Assembly (NCBI GenBank): GCA_027315455.1
Contig: DAHUXZ010000003.1
Span: 1 to 36,483, forward strand
Reading direction: 5' to 3'
Origin: Thermoplasmata archaeon
GTDB taxonomy: Archaea > Thermoplasmatota > Thermoplasmata > Lutacidiplasmatales > UBA184
DNA: 36,483 nucleotides
Shown: positions 32,773 through 36,483 of the stretch, piece by piece
Numbering within the stretch: position 1 is the first letter of the stretch
Layout: each line of letters starts with the position of its first letter
The notes under the pieces: model-generated
What the model was told of the DNA's origin: nothing
Databases searched by the model: none
The model's input: only the letters and a program-made list of their open reading frames with translations
Translations under genes and position numbers: made by a program

Positions 32773-33462
32773 CTACGTGCCCCCGGTCGGCGCGGCGCGG
32801 GCTGCGGTGGCGGGGGCGCGCCTCGGGACGACGCCGAACCCGAGGAAGAGGAGGAAGACCCCGGCGAACTCCGCGAAGTACAGCGTGATCGGGAACGCCG
32901 CGATGTACAGGCCGCCGGCGATGCTGATCACGATCACCCCGGCCGCGACGTAGAGGAGCCGCCAGACCTTGGTTCGGAAGGCGTCCCGGAGCGACCCCAC
33001 GACCATCACGGCGGCCGCGGGGAAGGTCACGAGGGAGGAGGTGACGACGATCGCCAGCGGCGGGTTGCCGGTGACGACTCCCCCCACGATGATCGAGAGG
33101 GGAGCGGCGGTGACCGCGCACGCGATCGCCGTCGCCGCAGAGCTCACGACGACGTAGCCGGCGTACAGCCGCCGGTAGAGGGGTCGCGCCCAGAACTGGG
33201 CCGACCCGAGCGACAGCGTGCCGACGAGGACGGCGACCAGGACGAGGTAGGCCTGAAGGAGGGCGACGGAGGTGACCCCGGCGTAGAAGGCGGCCTCCTC
33301 GAAGAGGGTCGCCGCCACGAGGGCGAGCCCCACGGCCCAGTAGGCGTGGGCGGTACCCCGCCCGTCCCGGTAGCGCCGCAGTTCCGCGACGGTGAGGACG
33401 AGCGCGAGGGCCGCGAGGACCCCGAGGGCCAAGGCCCCGTCGCCGGGAGGAAGATCGGTCAT
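32773..33462 (-). CDS. Seven-helix membrane protein of unknown function
   Basis: The protein has 229 residues and seven predicted membrane helices. ATG 33462 was preferred over ATG 33489 because a TATA-like element (33494-33501) lies about 35 bases upstream of the former and too close to the latter. Conserved-looking polar residues in helices include R-R-Y (helix 1 end), F-E-E-A-A-F-Y (helix 3) and S-Q-F-W-A-R-P. No recognised motif identifies a family. The short cytoplasmic tail is Ala/Pro/Arg-rich. It precedes the CopD-like gene on the same strand by 51 bases. Confidence 0.78.
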   Translation of the reverse strand: MTDLPPGDGALALGVLAALALVLTVAELRRYRDGRGTAHAYWAVGLALVAATLFEEAAFYAGVTSVALLQAYLVLVAVLVGTLSLGSAQFWARPLYRRLYAGYVVVSSAATAIACAVTAAPLSIIVGGVVTGNPPLAIVVTSSLVTFPAAAVMVVGSLRDAFRTKVWRLLYVAAGVIVISIAGGLYIAAFPITLYFAEFAGVFLLFLGFGVVPRRAPATAARAAPTGGT

Positions 33463-33592
33463 CGCAGTCCACCGGGCGCGGCGGCCCACCCACCGTACAT
33501 CGAAGGCGGAGCCCGCGGAGGATTCTTCTTGGATAGGTTCGTACTCGGTGGGTGCGACGGTCCCGCACGGGGGGATTATGGGGTCCGACGTG

Positions 33593-33600
33593 CGTAAATC
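33593..33600 (+). promoter_or_regulatory. TATA-like box for the HesB-like/MIP18 gene
   Basis: CGTAAATC is centred 27.5 bases before ATG 33624 and selects that start over an upstream in-frame one at 33552. Confidence 0.6.
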
Positions 33601-33623
33601 CCGGTCGCGCGTACGTCCGGACG

Positions 33624-34316
33624 ATGACCGCCCGATCGAGCCCCCGAGAACCCGGGGCGAGCCCCGGTGCCGAGGCGACCTTGCGGGTCGCGGTGCGCCC
33701 GTCGGCTACCGGCCCGCTGCGGGAGGCCCTGGCGGCGCGAGGGGACGGCGCCGTCGTCCGCCTCTTCATCGAGCCCGGCATCCACCCCCGCGTCGGCATG
33801 CTCGTGGACCGGCCCGGGCCGTCGGACGTTCGCACGCGCGTCGGGGAGATCGAGGTCGTCGTCGATCCGGCGGGCCTGCGGTTCCTCCAGGACGCGACGA
33901 TCGATTACGTGTCGGAGGGCGGGGGCGCCGGCTTCCGGGTGACCGGGCCGAACCTCCCGTCGACGGAGCCGGGGCCGTCGGCCGCCCCGGCCGCTGCGGC
34001 CCCGGGCGACCGGTCCGCCCGCGAGAGCGAGATCCGGTTCGGCCTCAAGAAGGTCTTCGACCCGGAGATCCCGATGAACATCCTGGACCTCGGCCTCATC
34101 TACGGCATCGACTGGCCGGCCGACGACCACGTCGCGATCCGGATGACGATGACGAGCCCGGGCTGTCCCGTGGCCGATCTCCTCGTCGACGAGGTCCGCC
34201 AGGTCGCCCTGGGCGTCCCCGGGGTCCGCCAAGCGGACGTCGAGGTGGTGTGGGACCCGCCTTGGGGCCCCGACCGGATGAGCGAATTCGCGCGGCGACA
34301 GTTCGGCTACGCGTAG
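33624..34316 (+). CDS. Fusion of a cysteine-free HesB/IscA-like domain and a MIP18 (DUF59) domain
   Basis: The protein has 230 residues. Residues 42-112 follow the HesB/IscA pattern: V-V-R-L-F-I-E, then H-P-R-V-G-M-L-V-D, G-E-I-E-V-V-V-D-P-A-G-L-R-F-L, A-T-I-D-Y and G-F-R-V-T-G-P-N. The Fe-S-binding cysteines of active A-type carriers are missing; this half has no Cys. After a Pro/Ala linker (112-130) comes a complete MIP18/SufT domain: V-F-D-P-E-I-P-M-N-I-L-D-L-G-L-I-Y (144-160), T-S-P-G-C-P with Cys181, and V-V-W-D-P-P-W (208-214) with M-S-E. MIP18 proteins help mature iron-sulfur proteins, so a scaffold or docking role for the first half is my inference. No suf genes lie nearby. Confidence 0.85.
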   Translation: MTARSSPREPGASPGAEATLRVAVRPSATGPLREALAARGDGAVVRLFIEPGIHPRVGMLVDRPGPSDVRTRVGEIEVVVDPAGLRFLQDATIDYVSEGGGAGFRVTGPNLPSTEPGPSAAPAAAAPGDRSARESEIRFGLKKVFDPEIPMNILDLGLIYGIDWPADDHVAIRMTMTSPGCPVADLLVDEVRQVALGVPGVRQADVEVVWDPPWGPDRMSEFARRQFGYA

Positions 34317-34400
34317 GCGCCGGCCGCCGAAGGCGGGACAGCGCCGTTACACCGAGCGCGGTCGTCGGGCAGTGTATCCCGGGTGTAGCGGGAGCCGGCG

Positions 34401-34408
34401 TTTAAGAA
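34401..34408 (+). promoter_or_regulatory. TATA-like box for the right-edge kelch gene
   Basis: TTTAAGAA is centred 26.5 bases before ATG 34431, predicting a leaderless mRNA. Confidence 0.7.
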
Positions 34409-34430
34409 GGCCCAGGTGTCGTCCGGTGCG

Positions 34431-36483
34431 ATGGTCCCCGCCCCGCAGCGCTCCCGACCGGGGGGGCTCCCCGGCTCCTGGGGAGGCCGTTCCCCCGAGG
34501 GGCGCGCGCGGACCGCCCTCGCGGTGGCCATCGTCATCGGCCTGTGGGTCCCGTCGATCGGGGTCTACGTAACCGGGGGGGCCGCCGGCAGCGTCCACGA
34601 CCGTGTCGCCCCGGCCGCGGGGCGGGGCGTTGCGATCCCCGGGAGCGGGGCGAGCGCCTTGGCCGAGGGATGCCGCGGCACCCCCTCGGCCGCCTGCGCC
34701 CCGGCGCGCGCGCCACTGAACGGCGGAAGCGGCCTCATCTGGGCGAACCTCACCGCGCCGTTCGACCCCGCCCCGTCGGAGCGCGCGTTCGCCGCGATGG
34801 CCTACGACCCCTCGATCGCCCGGACCGTACTCTTCGGCGGCCTCGGACCGTACGGCACTGCCCTCGGCGACCTCTGGCAGGCGGCGGATGGAAGCTGGAG
34901 CGCGTGGTACCCTTCGGGGGAGTCCGCGCCCTCGGCCCGCTGGGGTGCGGCGTTCGTCTACGATGCGGCGGACAGCGAGCTGGTCCTCTTCGGGGGCCAG
35001 AACGCGACCGGGTACCTGAGCGACAGCTGGACCTTGAACTCCACCGGCTGGCATCGGGTCACCACGGACTCGGGGCCGTCGTCGCGGGCGTTCGCTGCGG
35101 CGACCTACGACCCGGCGGAGAGCGGGCTCCTCCTGTTCGGCGGGGCCTCCGCGACCCTCTCCGGCCGGACGCACCTGCTCAACGACACCTGGCTCTTCCG
35201 CGGCGGCTCGTGGGTCAACCTCTCCGCCTCGCTCCACGGCGCCGCCCCACCTTCCCTCATGCAGGGGGCGCTCGGCTACGACCCCAGCGCGGCGGCGGCG
35301 GTCCTCTTCGGCGGCGAGATCGCCACGGCCCCGGACGCCTGGTCCTCATCGACCTGGCAGTTCACGGGCGACGAGTGGTCCAATCTCACCCTCTCGCTCG
35401 CGACCTCTCCCGGAGCGCGGGGCGGCGCCGCCATCGCCTACGACCCGCAGGCCGACGGGCTCGTCCTGTTCGGGGGAGCGGGGGCGACGGGAGCGACCGA
35501 CACCACGTTCGAGTACGGGCCGAACGGCTGGCAGAACGTGAGCGGGGCCGGTGCGCGTCCGGCCCCGAGGGCCGGGGCGGCGATGACCTACGAGCCGGGA
35601 ACCCTACGGGCGGTCCTCTTCGGCGGCTACGTCCCGGGCACGTTCACCACGTACGGTGACACGTGGGGCTACGGGCTCCCTCCGCTCGCGGTCGTCCTCT
35701 CCGCGACCCCGACGGCCGGCGTCGGGCCGCTCAATGTCTCCTTCGCGCTCAACGTCACGGGGGGCGCCGCACCCTACGCGATCCAGTGGTCGTTCGGCGA
35801 CGGGGGTCTCGCGCTCAACGTCACCGCGGTCGAGCACACCTACTCCGCCGTCGGGAACTACTCCGCCACCGCCTCGGTGACGGATGCCACGGGGACGAAC
35901 CTCGCCCGGAGCCTCGTCATCGCGGTCATCACCGGCTGGCAGAACGAGCACCAGTGGGCCGAGGTGACGACCTTAACGGCGTCGCCCGGGCCCCGGACCT
36001 CCCCGCAGATGGCCTACGATCCGGATCTGCGGGCCGTCCTCCTTTTCGGTGGGTACTCCCCGACGGACACCGCGCTCGCGGACACGTGGGAATTCGTCAA
36101 CAACGTCTGGCTCAACCTCACCGGCAACCTCACCGCCGCCCCGCCGGGGCGCTGGGGGGGTGCTCTCACCTACGACCCCGCCGACCATCTTCTGGTCCTC
36201 TTCGGGGGCCGGGGCCTCGGTGGGTTCTACAACGACACCTGGGGGTTCACCGCCGCGGGGTGGGAGCGGCTTATGCCGTCGATCGCTCCCTCGGCCCGCG
36301 CCTTCTTCGCCATGACCTACGACGCGGCGGACGGCTACGTCCTCCTCCAGGGGGGCGGCTACAGCCTCCTCACCGGCGGTCCGTGGACCGTCCTCAACGA
36401 TACGTGGGAGTACCGCGGCGGCAGCTGGGTGAACGCGACGCGCAGCGTGACGGACGCGCCGCCGCCCCTGATCGGCGCCCTGT
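34431..36483 (+). CDS. Kelch-PKD-kelch cell-surface protein, 3'-truncated by the window edge
   Basis: The gene runs off the right edge; 684 codons are visible from ATG 34431, a start fixed by a TATA-like box 26.5 bases upstream. A signal anchor lies near residues 28-50. Six kelch blades (about 115-415) each show A-Y-D-P, V-L-F-G-G and N/S-D-T/S-W patterns. One PKD domain (about 416-500) has W-S-F-G-D-G and H-T-Y-S. Kelch blades then resume (about 505 to the edge, at least three complete), so a second propeller follows the PKD. This order differs from the other surface proteins here, where PKDs only follow the propeller. Sequons (N-L-T, N-D-T, N-V-T, N-Y-S) are frequent. Its blades lack the Cys pairs of its neighbours. 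Confidence 0.88.
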   Translation, partial: MVPAPQRSRPGGLPGSWGGRSPEGRARTALAVAIVIGLWVPSIGVYVTGGAAGSVHDRVAPAAGRGVAIPGSGASALAEGCRGTPSAACAPARAPLNGGSGLIWANLTAPFDPAPSERAFAAMAYDPSIARTVLFGGLGPYGTALGDLWQAADGSWSAWYPSGESAPSARWGAAFVYDAADSELVLFGGQNATGYLSDSWTLNSTGWHRVTTDSGPSSRAFAAATYDPAESGLLLFGGASATLSGRTHLLNDTWLFRGGSWVNLSASLHGAAPPSLMQGALGYDPSAAAAVLFGGEIATAPDAWSSSTWQFTGDEWSNLTLSLATSPGARGGAAIAYDPQADGLVLFGGAGATGATDTTFEYGPNGWQNVSGAGARPAPRAGAAMTYEPGTLRAVLFGGYVPGTFTTYGDTWGYGLPPLAVVLSATPTAGVGPLNVSFALNVTGGAAPYAIQWSFGDGGLALNVTAVEHTYSAVGNYSATASVTDATGTNLARSLVIAVITGWQNEHQWAEVTTLTASPGPRTSPQMAYDPDLRAVLLFGGYSPTDTALADTWEFVNNVWLNLTGNLTAAPPGRWGGALTYDPADHLLVLFGGRGLGGFYNDTWGFTAAGWERLMPSIAPSARAFFAMTYDAADGYVLLQGGGYSLLTGGPWTVLNDTWEYRGGSWVNATRSVTDAPPPLIGAL

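Overview
The window is about 36.5 kb of very GC-rich DNA, densely coding on both strands, with short intergenic gaps and no rRNA, tRNA, CRISPR array, insertion sequence or phage gene that I could find. It looks archaeal. Isolated A/T-rich TATA-like octamers stand in an otherwise G/C sequence, and in about a dozen cases their centre lies 25-29 bases before the start codon, which is the geometry of leaderless archaeal transcripts. The protein families agree: kelch/PKD surface proteins rich in N-glycosylation sequons, an HxlR regulator, archaeal-type zinc ribbons and a rusticyanin-type copper protein. A high-GC Thermoplasmatota lineage is my best guess, but this is inference.

Layout. Bases 1-7013 hold two large secreted, C-terminally anchored proteins: the tail of a kelch/PKD protein, and a 1,561-residue protein with an unidentified N-terminal domain, six FxGW-type repeats and five cysteine-paired PKD-like repeats. 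Bases 7102-10804 hold an EamA exporter overlapping a SWIM zinc-finger protein whose N-terminal half resembles RNase H, then a helical-repeat protein. Bases 10831-12445 hold a zinc-ribbon protein and a divergent HxlR regulator/LUD pair with a palindrome on the promoter. Bases 12577-16661 hold a coupled rusticyanin-like cupredoxin/MsrA pair, a small membrane protein, a PPOX-class flavoprotein and an overlapping phosphoribosyltransferase/dienelactone-hydrolase-like pair. Bases 16761-24634 hold a kelch-only secreted protein, a double zinc-ribbon protein, a small membrane protein with an OsmC-like protein lacking the usual cysteines, an HSL-type esterase, a branched-chain aminotransferase, a secreted anchored protein, a methyltransferase, a PH-like/zinc-ribbon protein and a two-helix membrane protein. 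Bases 24798-36483 hold three more kelch/PKD surface proteins, a hemerythrin divergent from a CADD-type (PqqC/TenA fold) protein, a GNAT acetyltransferase, a 51-residue zinc protein, a CopD-like and a seven-helix membrane protein, and a cysteine-free HesB-like domain fused to a MIP18 (DUF59) domain.

How the genes relate. The strongest theme is a modular extracellular proteome: five kelch proteins plus one related repeat protein, all with signal peptides or signal anchors where the start is visible, dense N-x-S/T sequons and, where the 3' end is present, usually one C-terminal membrane helix with a charged or proline-rich tail. A second, looser theme is redox and metals: cupredoxin plus MsrA, CopD-like protein, hemerythrin, the CADD-type metalloenzyme, the Fe-S-assembly-like fusion and the LUD protein. 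I see no defence or mobile system. The most distinctive genes are the CADD-type protein with every metal ligand in register, the RNase H-like/SWIM fusion, the cysteine-free HesB/MIP18 fusion and the cupredoxin/MsrA pair.
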